Shown here: piece after piece, positions 16,790 to 27,200 of the stretch
How the letters are laid out: the number at the start of each line of letters is the position of its first letter
Position numbering within the stretch: position 1 is the stretch's first letter
From: Gemmatimonadetes bacterium SCN 70-22
Lineage (GTDB): Bacteria; Gemmatimonadota; Gemmatimonadetes; Gemmatimonadales; Gemmatimonadaceae
Reading direction: 5' to 3'
DNA: 64,000 nucleotides
Assembly (NCBI GenBank): GCA_001724275.1
Contig: MEDZ01000019.1
Location: 51,216-115,215 of the forward strand
The notes under the pieces: generated by a model
Databases searched by the model: none
What the model was told of the DNA's origin: nothing
The model's input: only the letters and a program-made list of their open reading frames with translations
Position numbers and translations under genes: made by a program

Positions 16790-18010
16790 CTATCGGTTCT
16801 CCAGGAGCGGCGCCCCGATGGCGCGATTGAGCTCGAGCGTGGCCAGGTGGAGATCCACCGTCCAGCGCAGCGCGGCGGCGCGCGATTCGGCACGCGCGCG
16901 TTGCGCCTCGACCAGTTCCATCAGCGAGATGGCGCCCTCGCGGTACGCCCCCTCGGCAATCTGCGCGACTTCGGCGGCACGCGCGTCGATCCCCGACGCC
17001 CCCGCCTCGAGCGCTTCGCGCATCGCGACGATCCCCCTGATCGCGGCCGCCACCTCGCCGCGCACGCGCAGCTCGGCGTCGCGCCGTTCGGCGTCGGCCA
17101 CCAGCGATTCCCCGCGCGCCCGCTCGCGTACCCCCTCGTTGCGGCTGAAGAGGGGGAGCGGGACCATGAAGCCGAGGACGCCGGTGTTGTACCCCGATGT
17201 CTCCTTGCTCCCGGCGATCACTTGCACGTCGGAAATGACGCCGCGCCGCTCCGCTGTCACGCGGTAGCGCGCTTCGTCCGCCGCGTGCCGCAGGGCGACG
17301 AGGTCGGCGCGCTGCGCGAGTGCCTGCGCCACGGCCGCCTCCTCGTCGGGAGGAGCGGGGAGGGTGCTGACCGTCGAAAGCCGGGCCAGCGGCGGCAGCG
17401 AATCGACGGCCAGCCCCAGAAGACGCGCCAGGTCGCCCGCGGCGCGTGACGCCTCGACGCGCGCGCCCGCCTCCGCCATGCGCGCGCGATCCGCTTCGAG
17501 ACGCGTCCGGATGGCGGCCACTTCGGCGACCGCACCCTCGCGGAAGCGTTGCGCGTCGAACTCGGCGACGACGTCACGCGCCTTGCGCTCCTCGACGGCG
17601 ACGGCCAGCAACTCGGCGCCGAGCGCGGCACGCCAGAAGGCGCGCATCACCTCCGCGTCGAGCTGTCGCGCCACGGCGCTGGAGTCGGCCCGTCCTCGTG
17701 CCACCAGCGCCGTTCCGGCGGAGCGGAGCGCCAGGCGCCGTCCGGTCACGTCGACGGGGAGCTGGATGGTCTGGAAGAGGTCGGGCTGCAGCGGGCTGGA
17801 ATAGTTCTCTCGCCGCCACTCCGCGATGGGGTTGGGAAAGGCGCCGTCGGCGCGCGCGCGCCCCTGCGCCATGATGCGGCGTGCCTGGGCCGTGGCGACG
17901 AGCGGTCCGCGGGCACGGGCGATGCCAACGGCGCGCTCCACCGTGAGCACGTTTCCCTGGCCCCACGCCACCGGCGCCCAACCCAGCAGGGCGATCAATG
18001 CAAGTCTCAT
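16790..18010 (-). CDS. cusC: Outer-membrane efflux channel, TolC family (CusC/CzcC type)
   Basis: TolC-family protein of 406 residues, first gene of the efflux operon. A signal peptide (MRLALIALLGWAPVAWGQG) precedes two repeated outer-membrane-factor units. The N-terminal unit has LTVERAVGIARARGP and FPNPIAEW, the second has coiled-coil stretches (RARGESLVADAERRDAEL) and YREGAISLMELVEAQRA, characteristic of CzcC/CusC. There is no lipobox cysteine, unlike E. coli CusC. The stop TAG is directly followed by the adaptor start. The upstream 40 bases carry a candidate promoter and operator. Confidence 0.88.
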   Translation of the reverse strand: MRLALIALLGWAPVAWGQGNVLTVERAVGIARARGPLVATAQARRIMAQGRARADGAFPNPIAEWRRENYSSPLQPDLFQTIQLPVDVTGRRLALRSAGTALVARGRADSSAVARQLDAEVMRAFWRAALGAELLAVAVEERKARDVVAEFDAQRFREGAVAEVAAIRTRLEADRARMAEAGARVEASRAAGDLARLLGLAVDSLPPLARLSTVSTLPAPPDEEAAVAQALAQRADLVALRHAADEARYRVTAERRGVISDVQVIAGSKETSGYNTGVLGFMVPLPLFSRNEGVRERARGESLVADAERRDAELRVRGEVAAAIRGIVAMREALEAGASGIDARAAEVAQIAEGAYREGAISLMELVEAQRARAESRAAALRWTVDLHLATLELNRAIGAPLLENR

Positions 18011-18013
18011 GGA

Positions 18014-18051
18014 CCGGATGGTATTACAGGGCGATGAATTGACCGTGAACG
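18014..18051 (-). promoter_or_regulatory. Candidate promoter and response-regulator box of the efflux operon
   Basis: Read leftwards, TTCACG and TAATAC are separated by 17 bases and end about 10 bases before the cusC ATG. Two TTCA half-sites 11 bases apart (plus-strand TGAA at 18035-18038 and 18046-18049) overlap the -35 region. The same GATGAA-N6-RTGAMCG pattern occurs upstream of the response-regulator gene (20279-20297), so this may be that regulator's binding site. Pattern seen by eye; binding is an inference. Confidence 0.4.
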
Positions 18052-18081
18052 AAACGGGGCGCAGAAGCGCCCCGTTTCGTT
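18048..18081 (-). terminator. Hairpin terminator after the sensor kinase gene
   Basis: A perfect 15-bp stem (18048-18062 with 18067-18081) with AGAA loop lies between the kinase stop (18152) and the cusC start (18010). It separates the regulator operon from the efflux operon although both run leftwards. A rightward reading ends in GTTATT, a leftward one has no U-run. The left arm overlaps the candidate operator. Confidence 0.75.
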
Positions 18082-18151
18082 ATTCAACGCCGACGCGTCG
18101 GCATCCGCTGACGCAGGTTCGGCGCGCGGAGGGTCTGTGTCGTGGCGCCGG

Positions 18152-19513
18152 TCATCTCCCCGATCCGGAGGCGGCGTCGCCGTCTCTCGGGAAGATGACG
18201 CGAATGAGCGCGCCACCGAGCTCCGCATCGCCGGCCGTGATCGTGGCCGCATGCTGCCGCGCGATCCATCCCGCGATGGCGAGGCCGAGGCCACTCCCGT
18301 CAGGTGCGCGCTGCCGGGCCGCGGCTCCCCGGTAGAATCGCTCGAAGATGCGCTCGCGCTCCCCCTGCGGGATGCCCATGCCGCTGTCCTCGATCTCCAG
18401 CACTGCGTGCGCGTCTCGACGGACCACGCGGATCTCGATGCGTCCCCCGGTCGGGGTGTATTCCAGCGCGTTGTGCAGCAGCACCCCCACCAGCCGGTGG
18501 ATCAGCTTCGGATCCAGGCGGGCTGGCGCCTCGTCGAGCGCGGTGACGTCGAGGGCGATGCCGCGCCGGCGCGCTTCGGCGTGCCATGGCGACACCGCGT
18601 CGCTGACGACGTCGTCGAGGAAGGCGGGGGCGAGCACGGCGTCCACGCTTCCGGCGTCGGCTCTCGCCAGCTGCATCAGCTCGTCGACCAGCGACGAGGC
18701 GCTTCGCAGGTCGCCCTGGATGCGTTCCAACGAGGTGCGGTCGTCGGTCCCCGGCTCGGAGGCCAGGCGCGCCTCCGCCTCGCCCAGCATCCGGGCCAGC
18801 GGCGTGCGCAGCTCGTGCGCGGCGTCGGCCAGGAAGCGGCGCTGCTGGCCAAGGGCGCCGTCGAGTCGATCGAGCAGGGCGTTGAAGCGCCGGCCGAGGC
18901 GTCCGAGCTCGTCGTTGGGGTCGGCGACTGGGAGGCGCGCCCCGAGGGTCCCCGCGTCGATCTTCTCTGCCGCATCGGCCATCATCGCGACCGGACGCAG
19001 CGCGCGCCCCGTGACCAGCCAGCCGGCCAGGGCGGCGAGCGCCACGGCAAAGGGGAGGGCGACGAGGGTCGCCCGGTCGATGCGTTGATGGGCCGTCACC
19101 AGGTCGTGGACGCTGACCGTCAGGCGCAACTTCCACCCCGGCGCGAGGCCCGGCTCCAGGGGGACGACGTAGGCCCGCGCCGGCGAGCGCGGCGCGGACG
19201 CCGGATTCGGGATCCTGGCGCGCGAGAAGAAGGTCGAATCGGGGCGCAGGAACTCGAACTCCATCCCGGCGAAGACCAGTTCGCCGGAGATGTGCGCGAG
19301 CGTGGCCTCGACGTGCCGGTATTCCGAGAGCTCGGCGCGGAAGAAGGAGCGTACGAGCTCGATGGCTCGCTCCACGGAATCCTGGTGTTCCGCCGTGAGG
19401 GCGCGCCGGGCGATGGCGCGCATCGACAACACGGAGGCGAGCAGGAGGACGAAGACGCTCCCCGCGTACCAGGCCGTGAGTCGGAGCCGGATGCGGGGGC
19501 TAGGCGTCGTCAC
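18152..19513 (-). CDS. Sensor histidine kinase (CusS/heavy-metal sensor type)
   Basis: Membrane-bound histidine kinase of 453 residues paired with the response regulator encoded just upstream (GTGA overlap of stop and GTG start at 19510-19513). Two transmembrane helices (about residues 13-33 and 148-168) flank a periplasmic sensor of about 115 residues. A HAMP linker (GRALRPVAMMADAAEKI) follows. The phosphoacceptor is His233 in AAHELRTPLARM. The N box is LLHNALEYTPTGG and the ATP lid includes EIEDSGMGIPQGERERIFERF and GSGLGLAIAGWIA. Position next to cusCBA suggests it senses periplasmic metal; no obvious His/Met-rich metal site is seen in the sensor domain. Confidence 0.9.
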   Translation of the reverse strand: MTTPSPRIRLRLTAWYAGSVFVLLLASVLSMRAIARRALTAEHQDSVERAIELVRSFFRAELSEYRHVEATLAHISGELVFAGMEFEFLRPDSTFFSRARIPNPASAPRSPARAYVVPLEPGLAPGWKLRLTVSVHDLVTAHQRIDRATLVALPFAVALAALAGWLVTGRALRPVAMMADAAEKIDAGTLGARLPVADPNDELGRLGRRFNALLDRLDGALGQQRRFLADAAHELRTPLARMLGEAEARLASEPGTDDRTSLERIQGDLRSASSLVDELMQLARADAGSVDAVLAPAFLDDVVSDAVSPWHAEARRRGIALDVTALDEAPARLDPKLIHRLVGVLLHNALEYTPTGGRIEIRVVRRDAHAVLEIEDSGMGIPQGERERIFERFYRGAAARQRAPDGSGLGLAIAGWIARQHAATITAGDAELGGALIRVIFPRDGDAASGSGR

Positions 19514-20199
19514 CGCAGGCGCGCGTGCTTGGGCGTCCCGAGGCGATACCCGGCGCCGCGAATCGTCGAGACGAGCGGCGCTTCCGCCGGGTCGTCGATC
19601 TTCTTGCGCAGCCGGGCGATGTAGACATCGATGACGTTGCTCGCGGGGTCGTAGTTGTCGTCCCAGGCGTGGGCGCTGATCTTCTCGCGCGTCACCACCT
19701 CGCCGGGGTGGCGCATGAGATACTCCAGCACCGCGTATTCCTTGCTCGTGAGCGAGATCTCGCGGCCATTGCGTTCGGCGATGCGCGTTCCGGTGTCGAG
19801 CGTCAGGTCCTCGACCTGCAGCTTCACGGGGACGACGGTGGCCGGGCGGCGCAGGAGCGCGCGGACGCGGGCCTCGAGCTCCGCGAGAACGTACGGCTTG
19901 ACCACGTAGTCGTCGGCGCCGAGGTCGAGCCCGGCGATGCGGTCCTCGACGGTATCGCGGGCCGTGGCCATCAGGATCCGGATGGGATAGCCGGAGAACC
20001 GCAGGCGACGACAGACCTCGAACCCGTCGATCCCGGGGAGTCGAACGTCGAGGACGGCAATGTCGTACTCATTGAGTGCCGCCAGGCGCAGTGCGTCCTC
20101 GCCCGTTGCGGCGATGTCCACGGCCATCCCCACCTTTCGCAGGTAGGAGGCGGCCGACTCCGCGATGCGTGCGTCGTCTTCTACGAAGAGGAGGCGCAT
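19510..20199 (-). CDS. OmpR-family response regulator (CusR/CopR-like)
   Basis: Two-domain regulator of 229 residues. The receiver domain has the acidic pair in VEDDARIAE, phosphoacceptor Asp51 in AVLDVRLPGIDGFE, Thr/Ala switch region LMATARD and the conserved Lys in DDYVVKPY. The winged-helix DNA-binding domain begins around residue 125 and contains LTSKEYAVLEYLMRHPGEVV and NVIDVYIARLRKKID, typical of OmpR/PhoB members. It is translationally coupled to the kinase. It most likely activates the efflux operon in response to metal, and may regulate itself through the motif at 20279-20297. Confidence 0.93.
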   Translation of the reverse strand: MRLLFVEDDARIAESAASYLRKVGMAVDIAATGEDALRLAALNEYDIAVLDVRLPGIDGFEVCRRLRFSGYPIRILMATARDTVEDRIAGLDLGADDYVVKPYVLAELEARVRALLRRPATVVPVKLQVEDLTLDTGTRIAERNGREISLTSKEYAVLEYLMRHPGEVVTREKISAHAWDDNYDPASNVIDVYIARLRKKIDDPAEAPLVSTIRGAGYRLGTPKHARLR

Positions 20200-20278
20200 T
20201 CAAGATACCCCAGCCACGAGACCACTTCGGGCGGCACCAGCCGAACCGCTGTTCGTGTCGCACATCCTAGCGGTGCAG

Positions 20279-20297
20279 GATGAACGGAAGATGACCG
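20279..20297 (-). promoter_or_regulatory. Candidate response-regulator box upstream of the regulator gene
   Basis: GATGAA-N6-RTGAMCG, with half-sites 11 bases apart, matches the pattern upstream of cusC (18033-18051). It lies 80-98 bases ahead of the regulator start. Nearby, CATCCT (20263-20268) and AGGATG (20277-20282) form a short inverted repeat. This would allow autoregulation; only visual similarity supports it. Confidence 0.35.
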
Positions 20298-20324
20298 CCG
20301 GGTGAGCGCCGCGCGAGGCCGCGC

Positions 20325-22208
20325 CTACAGCCACCGCTGCGCCCAGTTCTCCAGCACGATCAGCAGCCAGGCCTGGGCTGTGGCGCGTCGATCGAAGCCC
20401 GCACGATGGGCGATCTCGTCGATGACCTTCGGGGAAAAACGATCCCGTACCCAGGCACCAGGACGCCCGAGCGCTCGTGACCTGAAGCCGTTGTGGTCCG
20501 TGCGTACCCATTCCATCGTGGGAGTGGCGAAGCCGACTTTCGGGCGCTCGACGATCTCGGGCGGCAGGCGGCCGCTCGCGTATCGGCGCAGCAGCACCTT
20601 CCGCGTGGCCGCCCCGGACTCGTCCAGTCGGAGCTTGCTCGCGTCGTCCTGGCGCGAGATCCACTCCACCAGGCGGTAGTCCAGGAACGGGACCCGAAGC
20701 TCGATCGAGTTCGCCATCGTCATCTTGTCCGCCTTCATGAGCAGGTCTTCCACGAGCCAATCCTGCGAGTAGGCGTACAGGATTCGGGAGAGGGTCGTCC
20801 CCGCAGGGGCGCGATCGTAGACGCGGCGCACCACCTCCATCGAGTCCTCGAACCGTGGCCCGGCGGGCCAGAGTCGGCGCTTCTCGCGGCTGGACATCAC
20901 GCGCGTCATGTTGGGCGCGAGCAACCGCAGCACCTCGTCCTCGTGTGCAAGGAGCCTGGCCAGTCGCGATTCGGGCGCTCGGGCCAACACGAGGGAGGCG
21001 AGCCAGGACGGCGTCAGCTGGCGGAGTGGGCGCGACCGACGGGCCAGGCGCTCCCGCTGGCGCACATACCGCAGCGTTTCCTCGAACGCGTAGCCCCCCA
21101 GCAGCTCATCGCTGCCTTCGCCACTCAGCACCACCTTGACGTGCTGTCGCGCGAGCTGCGAGACATGGTACAGGGCGATCGACGCCGAGTCGGACAGCGG
21201 CTCGTCGGCGAACCAGGCGAACTCCGGGAGGAAGGCCGAAAATTCCTCTTCGCCGATGAAGATCTCGTGGTGATCGGCGCCGATCGCGCGCGCCATGAGC
21301 CGTGCGTACCCGGATTCGTCGGCGACGCCTCCGTCGCGGAAGGCGACCGAGAATGTCGACACCGGCCCGTCGTGCACCTTCCGCACCACCGCGGCCACCG
21401 CGCTCGAGTCGAGTCCCCCGCTCAACAGGATCCCCACCGGAACGTCGGCGATGAGCCGGCGCCGCACGGCATCTTCGAACAGCTCGGCGAACTTCTCGTC
21501 CCGCTGCGCCGTCGTGAGTTCCTCGGGTGCCGGACCGGGAATGTCCCAGTAGCGCTCCACCACGGGGTCCCCGCCGCGCGGCGTCAGCGTCAACCGATGC
21601 GCCGGAGGGAGCTTGCGGATGCCGTCCCAGATCGCGGCTTCTCCGGGTACATACCCGAACGTGAGGTAATGCCAGAGGGCGCGCTCGTCGAGCCGCTTGG
21701 CGACCACCCCCGACGCGACGAGCGCCTTCATCTCCGAGGCGAAGGCGAAGCGCGTGCCGTCCCACGTCCAGTACAACGGCTTCACCCCCATCCGGTCGCG
21801 CGCGAGGAAGAGTGATCGGGTGCGCGCATCCCAGATCGCGAAGGCGAACATGCCGTTGAAGAGGTGCACACAATCGGCGCCGTGCTCCTCGAACGCGTGC
21901 ACGATCACCTCGGTGTCGCAGCGCGTGGCGAATCGATGCCCGCGTGCCTCGAGCGACGCCCGGATCTCGGCGTGGTTGTAGATCTCGCCGTTGAAGACGA
22001 TGGCCAGCGAACCGTCTTCGTTGAAGATGGGCTGGTGCCCCCCGGCCAGGTCGATGATCGAGAGCCGCCGCATGCCGATCGCCAGGCCGTCGGTGGCGTG
22101 GAATCCTGCGTCGTCAGGTCCGCGGTGCACGATGGTCGACGCCATCGCGCGCGCGCGCGTCAACGGATCCGGATCGTTGGGGTTCCAAAGGCCGACAATG
22201 CCGCACAT
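20325..22208 (-). CDS. asnB: Asparagine synthase (glutamine-hydrolysing)
   Basis: Class-II glutamine amidotransferase/asparagine synthetase of 627 residues. The start at 22208 makes Cys2 the glutaminase nucleophile (MCGIVGLWNP), since the initiator Met must be removed; a longer start at 22244 would hide it. The N-domain continues with STIVHRGPDDAG and NGEIYNH. The synthetase domain has the PP-loop LLSGGLDSSAVAAV and VLSGEGSDELLGGY. Such proteins either make asparagine or amidate sugars and peptides in surface-polymer loci. A paralogue lies at 49167-51098; this copy stands outside the polysaccharide locus, so it is the better candidate for the housekeeping enzyme. Confidence 0.9.
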   Translation of the reverse strand: MCGIVGLWNPNDPDPLTRARAMASTIVHRGPDDAGFHATDGLAIGMRRLSIIDLAGGHQPIFNEDGSLAIVFNGEIYNHAEIRASLEARGHRFATRCDTEVIVHAFEEHGADCVHLFNGMFAFAIWDARTRSLFLARDRMGVKPLYWTWDGTRFAFASEMKALVASGVVAKRLDERALWHYLTFGYVPGEAAIWDGIRKLPPAHRLTLTPRGGDPVVERYWDIPGPAPEELTTAQRDEKFAELFEDAVRRRLIADVPVGILLSGGLDSSAVAAVVRKVHDGPVSTFSVAFRDGGVADESGYARLMARAIGADHHEIFIGEEEFSAFLPEFAWFADEPLSDSASIALYHVSQLARQHVKVVLSGEGSDELLGGYAFEETLRYVRQRERLARRSRPLRQLTPSWLASLVLARAPESRLARLLAHEDEVLRLLAPNMTRVMSSREKRRLWPAGPRFEDSMEVVRRVYDRAPAGTTLSRILYAYSQDWLVEDLLMKADKMTMANSIELRVPFLDYRLVEWISRQDDASKLRLDESGAATRKVLLRRYASGRLPPEIVERPKVGFATPTMEWVRTDHNGFRSRALGRPGAWVRDRFSPKVIDEIAHRAGFDRRATAQAWLLIVLENWAQRWL

Positions 22209-22315
22209 GACCAAGGGGATTTGCGGAGGCGAGCTGTGCGGCACCTCTACGCAATATCCTTGCCCGGCACGGGGGCCGGCGCGAAGGCCTCCGTGCCTCG
22301 CGCCTGCAGCCGAGA

Positions 22316-24229
22316 TCAGCCCCGAATCACGTCGAGCGCCAGCGCGACCTTCCCGAACGGCGCCGAGACCTGCACCCCCTGCACCTCCCCCCGCACGAGG
22401 GCCAGCATCTCGCGCGCGATCGCGATCCCCTCGGCCAGCGCGTGGTCGGCCGACTGCTCGTGCGCACGTCGCATGCGCGCCAGGATCTCGTCGGGAATCA
22501 CCACGCCGGGAACCTCGTTGGCGAGGAATTCGGCGTTGCGCAGCGAGACCAGGGGCCAGATGCCGGCGACGATGGGGATGCGCGTCTCCCGTACGTCGCG
22601 CAGGAAGCGCTCGAGTTGCCGCGGGTCGAACACCGGCTGCGTGATGGCGAACTCGGCGCCTGCTTCGACCTTGTAGGCAAAGCGGCGACCTTCCAGCACC
22701 GGGTCGATGGCGGCGGGGTTCACCCCGACGCCGATCACGTATCGCGTGGGAGCCCCGATGGGGTGGCCGCCCGGGTCCAGCCCGTGGTTGAGGCTCCGGA
22801 CGAGGTTCGTGAGCCCGATGCTGTCGATGTCGAAGACGGCGGTGGCGTCGGGGTAGGGGCCCATCTTGGGCGGGTCGCCGGTGATGACGAGGAGGTTGCG
22901 CAGCCCCATCGCCGCCCCTCCCAGCAGGTCCGACAGCATCCCGAGCAGGTTGCGGTCACGACAGGCATAGTGGCAGACGGTCTCGATGCCGACCTGCTGC
23001 TCGATGAGGAGCGACGTCATCATGGCCCCCATGCGGCTCTGGGCGCGCGGGCCATCGGGGACGTTCACCGCGTCGACGCCGGCCGTCGCGAGGGTGCGCA
23101 CGTCGTCGAGCATCCGGGAGGCATCCACGCCGCGCGGCGGGACGATCTCGACCGAGGTGACGAACGTCCCGGTGGCGAGCTTCTCCCCCCACCGGGAGCG
23201 CTGCGCCAGCGGAACGGGCTCCACCCCCACGTGCCGCGGCACCCCCTCGCGCTCGCCCACGGCGCGCGCGCTCCCGCTCCCCGTCGCCGGGGTCCCGTCC
23301 CCCCCGCCAGCCTCCGTCCGCCGCGCGGCGGCGAGCCGCGGCACCAGCGGCCGGATCCCCTCCACCATCGCCCGGATGTGCGCTGGCGTGGTTCCGCAGC
23401 AGCCGCCGATCACCTTGGCGCCGGCCTGCAACAGGTGACGGGCGTAGGTGGCCATGTACTCCGGGCTTGCCATGTACATCTTGCGCCCGCCGACCTCGCG
23501 TGGCATCCCGGCGTTAGGCATGGCGCTCAGCTTGCGGCGCGTGACCGCGGCCATCTTCTCGAGCGCCTCGAGGATGATCTGCGGCCCCACCGAGCAGTTG
23601 AGGCCGACGACGTCGGCGCCCAGCGCATCGAGCGCGCGTGCGACATCCTCGGGGGTCGCGCCGAAGACCGTGACCCCGTCGACGTCGACCGTCATCTGGG
23701 CGATGAGCGGGAGCTCGGGGGCCACCGCGCGCGCTGCGCGCACGGCCTGGGTGACTTCCTCGAGGTCGGCGAAGGTCTCGAGGATGATGCAGTCGGCGCC
23801 GCCGTCGCGGAGCGCCGCGACCTGCTCCTCGAAGGCCTCGCGGGCCTCGGCGAAGCTGGTGGGGCCGTATGGCTCGAGGCGGACGCCCAACGGGCCGACG
23901 GCGCCGGCCACGAGCGCGGAGTCGCCGGCCGCCTCGCGCGCGATGCGCGCGGCGGCGCGGTTGATGGCCCCCACCTCGTGCGCCAGGCCGAAGTGGGCGA
24001 GCTTGAAGCGGTTGGCGCCGAACGAGTTGGTCTCGAGCACCTCGGCGCCGGCGCGCACGTACTCGTCGTGGATCCCCCGCACCAGGTCGGGGGCACGCAG
24101 CGAGAGCTCGTCGTAGCACTGGTTGATGAAGACGCCGCGCGCGTACAGCATCGTCCCCATGGCGCCGTCGAAGACGACGACGGTGTCGGGGTCGACGAGG
24201 CGCTGGCGGAGCTCGGCGCGCGAGGTCAC
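22316..24229 (-). CDS. Bifunctional homocysteine S-methyltransferase / methylenetetrahydrofolate reductase
   Basis: Fusion of 637 residues resembling Bacillus YitJ. Residues about 1-290 form a zinc-dependent homocysteine methyltransferase (VVVFDGAMGTMLYARGVF, then Cys ligands in GLNCSVGP and GGCCGTTPAHI). After a proline/glycine-rich linker, residues about 350-637 form a MetF-type reductase (TSVEIVPPRGVDASRM, NLLVITGDPPKMGPYP, AEFAITQPVFDPRQLERF). The second domain makes 5-methyl-THF, the methyl donor MetH uses. The GTG start at 24229 overlaps the metH stop (GTGA), so the two are translationally coupled and share the SAM-II leader; the open frame further upstream is a shadow of metH. Gene order makes this the donor-supplying partner of MetH. 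Confidence 0.9.
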   Translation of the reverse strand: MTSRAELRQRLVDPDTVVVFDGAMGTMLYARGVFINQCYDELSLRAPDLVRGIHDEYVRAGAEVLETNSFGANRFKLAHFGLAHEVGAINRAAARIAREAAGDSALVAGAVGPLGVRLEPYGPTSFAEAREAFEEQVAALRDGGADCIILETFADLEEVTQAVRAARAVAPELPLIAQMTVDVDGVTVFGATPEDVARALDALGADVVGLNCSVGPQIILEALEKMAAVTRRKLSAMPNAGMPREVGGRKMYMASPEYMATYARHLLQAGAKVIGGCCGTTPAHIRAMVEGIRPLVPRLAAARRTEAGGGDGTPATGSGSARAVGEREGVPRHVGVEPVPLAQRSRWGEKLATGTFVTSVEIVPPRGVDASRMLDDVRTLATAGVDAVNVPDGPRAQSRMGAMMTSLLIEQQVGIETVCHYACRDRNLLGMLSDLLGGAAMGLRNLLVITGDPPKMGPYPDATAVFDIDSIGLTNLVRSLNHGLDPGGHPIGAPTRYVIGVGVNPAAIDPVLEGRRFAYKVEAGAEFAITQPVFDPRQLERFLRDVRETRIPIVAGIWPLVSLRNAEFLANEVPGVVIPDEILARMRRAHEQSADHALAEGIAIAREMLALVRGEVQGVQVSAPFGKVALALDVIRG

Positions 24230-27200
24230 GGCGTGCCCTCCGCCGCCGTGGCGCGACGCTCGCTCCCGCCGTCGCCCCGGACGGCGTAGTACCTCGCCTC
24301 GGGATGGTGGACGACGAGTGCGGCGGTGGACTGCTCGGGAATGAGCTGGTGGGCGACGGTTCGCGACATGCCTAACGACTCGGCGGGGAGGAGCGCGAAC
24401 ACCGTCTCGTGGTCGTCCAGGTCGGGACAGGCGCCGTAGCCCCACGAGTAGCGCTTCCCCTGCCCCGGGGGGAGGCCGAGCTCCGCGCGGATGCGGCGGT
24501 GCATCCACTCCGCCGTCGCTTCTGCGGCTTCCACCGCGATCCCGTGCACGTAGAACGCCTCGGCATACTCGCCGAGTGCCTGCAGCTCCTCGAAGCGCCG
24601 GGTGGCGGCATCGCCCACGGTCACGATCTGCAGCCCGATCACGTCCACCTCCCCCGACTCGACGGGGCGGAAGTAGTCGGCCAGGCAGAGCCGCTCGCGC
24701 CCTTCCTGCCGGGGGAAGTGGAAGCGCGCCACCTCGCGCAGCGTCCCCCCATCGGCATCATACGCGTCCGGGTCGTACACGATCACCTCGTTCCCCGCGG
24801 ACTGCACCGGGAAGAAACCGTACGCCGCCTGAGGGGCCAGCCATCCGTCGCGCGCGGCCTCGGCCTCGAGCCGCCGGCGCGTGGGCTCGAACTCGGTGCG
24901 GACCGCGTGCTCGAACTTCTCGCCCGAGCCGCGCCCGCCCCACTGGAGGCGATACAGTTCGTCGAGGTCGAGGAGCGCCAGGACCTCGCCCAGCGGGATG
25001 TCGCGCAGGATGCGCGTCCCGAGGAACGGCGCGCCGGGGACCGCGTTGTCGGCGCGGACCGCGCTGCGCTCCCCGCCCGCCTCGCCCCGCGACACGTCCT
25101 TTCCGACCCCGGAATGCAGGAAGACGTCGTTCCGCGCGTCGTCCAGCATGCCGGCCACGAAGCCCTGGCGCTGCACCGGATCCTGCAGCCGGTCCATCGT
25201 CTCCAACCCCTCGAACGCATCCTTGCAATAGAAGACGCCCGCGTCGTACGCTCGCTCGCCATCCACGAAGAGCGCGCGCCGCCCGAAGCGCCGGTTGATC
25301 GCCGCCCCGCCGATGAGCACCGGGAGCTGCAACCCGCGCCGGTCGAGCTCCTGCACGCAGAGCGGCATCTGCTTCGACGTGCTCACCAGGAGCGCCGAGA
25401 GCCCGATGGCGTCCGCGTTGACCTCGACCGCCTTCTCGATGATGGTGTTGACGGGGACCTGCTTCCCCAGGTCGTAGACCGTGTAGCCGTTGTTGGAGAG
25501 GATCGTGTTGACCAGCGACTTCCCGATGTCGTGCACGTCGCCGTATACGGTCGCCAGCACCACCCGCCCCTTGGTGTATCCCTCCTGCTTCTCGAGGAAC
25601 TGCTCGAGGTGCTTCACGGCCCGCTTCATCACCTCCGCCGACTGCAGCACGAAGGGGAGGATCAACTCCCCGGCGCCGAACTTGTCTCCCACCTCCTTCA
25701 TTGCCGGGAGGAGGACCTCGTTGAGCACGCGCACCGGATCCTCGCGCACTCCCGCCGCGTCCAGCGCGCCCTCGATCCCCTCCTTCTTGCGGTGCACCAC
25801 CATCCAATGCACCCGCTCCGCCGGCACCATCGCCTCCGTCGGATCGGCGCGAAGCGCCACGCCCGTCTCCCGTCCCCCGTCTCCCGTCCCGGCGAACTGC
25901 TCGATGAACCGCTGCAGTGCATCCGGCCGCCGGTTGAACACGAGATCGTCCGCCAAGGCGCGCTCTTCCGCCGAGATCTCGGCGTACGGCGTGACGTGCG
26001 CCGGGTTCACGATCGCGGCGTCGAGCCCCGCCTGCACGCAGTGATGCAGGAAGACCGAGTTGAGCACCGCACGCGCCGCCGGCGCCAGGCCGAAGCTCAC
26101 GTTGGAGACGCCGAGGATCGTGAGGACACCCGGGAGCTCGCGCTTGATGAGACGGATCCCCTCGATCGTCTCGTGCGCCGAGTCGATCCACTCGGCGTCG
26201 CCGGTGGCCAGGGTGAAGGTCAGGGCATCGAAGATGAGGTCCGACGGCTGCAGTCCGTACTCGCCCACCACGATGTCGTGGATGGCGCGCGCCACCTCGA
26301 GCTTGCGCTCGCGGGTGCGGGCCATCCCGGCCTGGTCGATGGTGAGGGCGACGAGCGCGGCGCCGTGCGTGATGGCGAGCGGGACGACGCTGTCGATGCG
26401 CGTGCGCCCGTTCTCCATGTTGATGGAGTTGATGATCGCGCGCCCCGGGATGTGCGCGAGGGCTGCCTCGATGACGGGTGCCTCGGTGGAGTCGATCATG
26501 AGGGGGAGCTCGACCGACATCGACAGGAGCTTCGCCACCCTGGCCATCTGCTCGGCCTCGTCGGCGCGCTCGGTGAGCGCGACGCAGATGTCGAGCACGT
26601 GGGCCCCCGACTCCGCCTGCTCCCGCGCCACCTCGACGATTCCCTCGTAGTCGTCCGCCAGGAGCAAGCGCTTGACCTTGCGCGACCCCTGGGCGTTGAC
26701 GCGCTCGCCGACCAGGAGAGGCGGGGGCGACTGGTGCAGGGTGATGGCCCGCATCGCCGAGGAGGCGCGGGGGACGGCGTGGTGCGGGCGGTGCAACGGG
26801 GTGGTCCGGCGGGGAAGGGAATGGTCACGCCGACGGTCGGGGGCGCTGGTAGCGTGTTCATTGGGGGGGGCCCCCCGCACCCCCAGCCCATCCACCACCT
26901 CGCAGATGGCCCGCAGGTGCTCCGGGGTCGTCCCGCAGCACCCCCCCACGATCCGCACCCCGAAGTCCCGCACGAACTCCCCGAGCATCGCCGCCATCGG
27001 CGCCGGTTCCAACGGGTACACCGCATCTCCCGTCCCCGTGTTCACCGGCAATCCCGCGTTGGGAATCACCGAGACCGGGCGCGACGCATGCTCCGCCAGG
27101 TAGCGCACCGGCTCGCGCATGTGTTCGGGGCCGGTGGAGCAGTTGAGCCCGATCACGTCCGCCCCCAACGCCTCGAGCGTCGTCATCGCGCTCGCAACAT

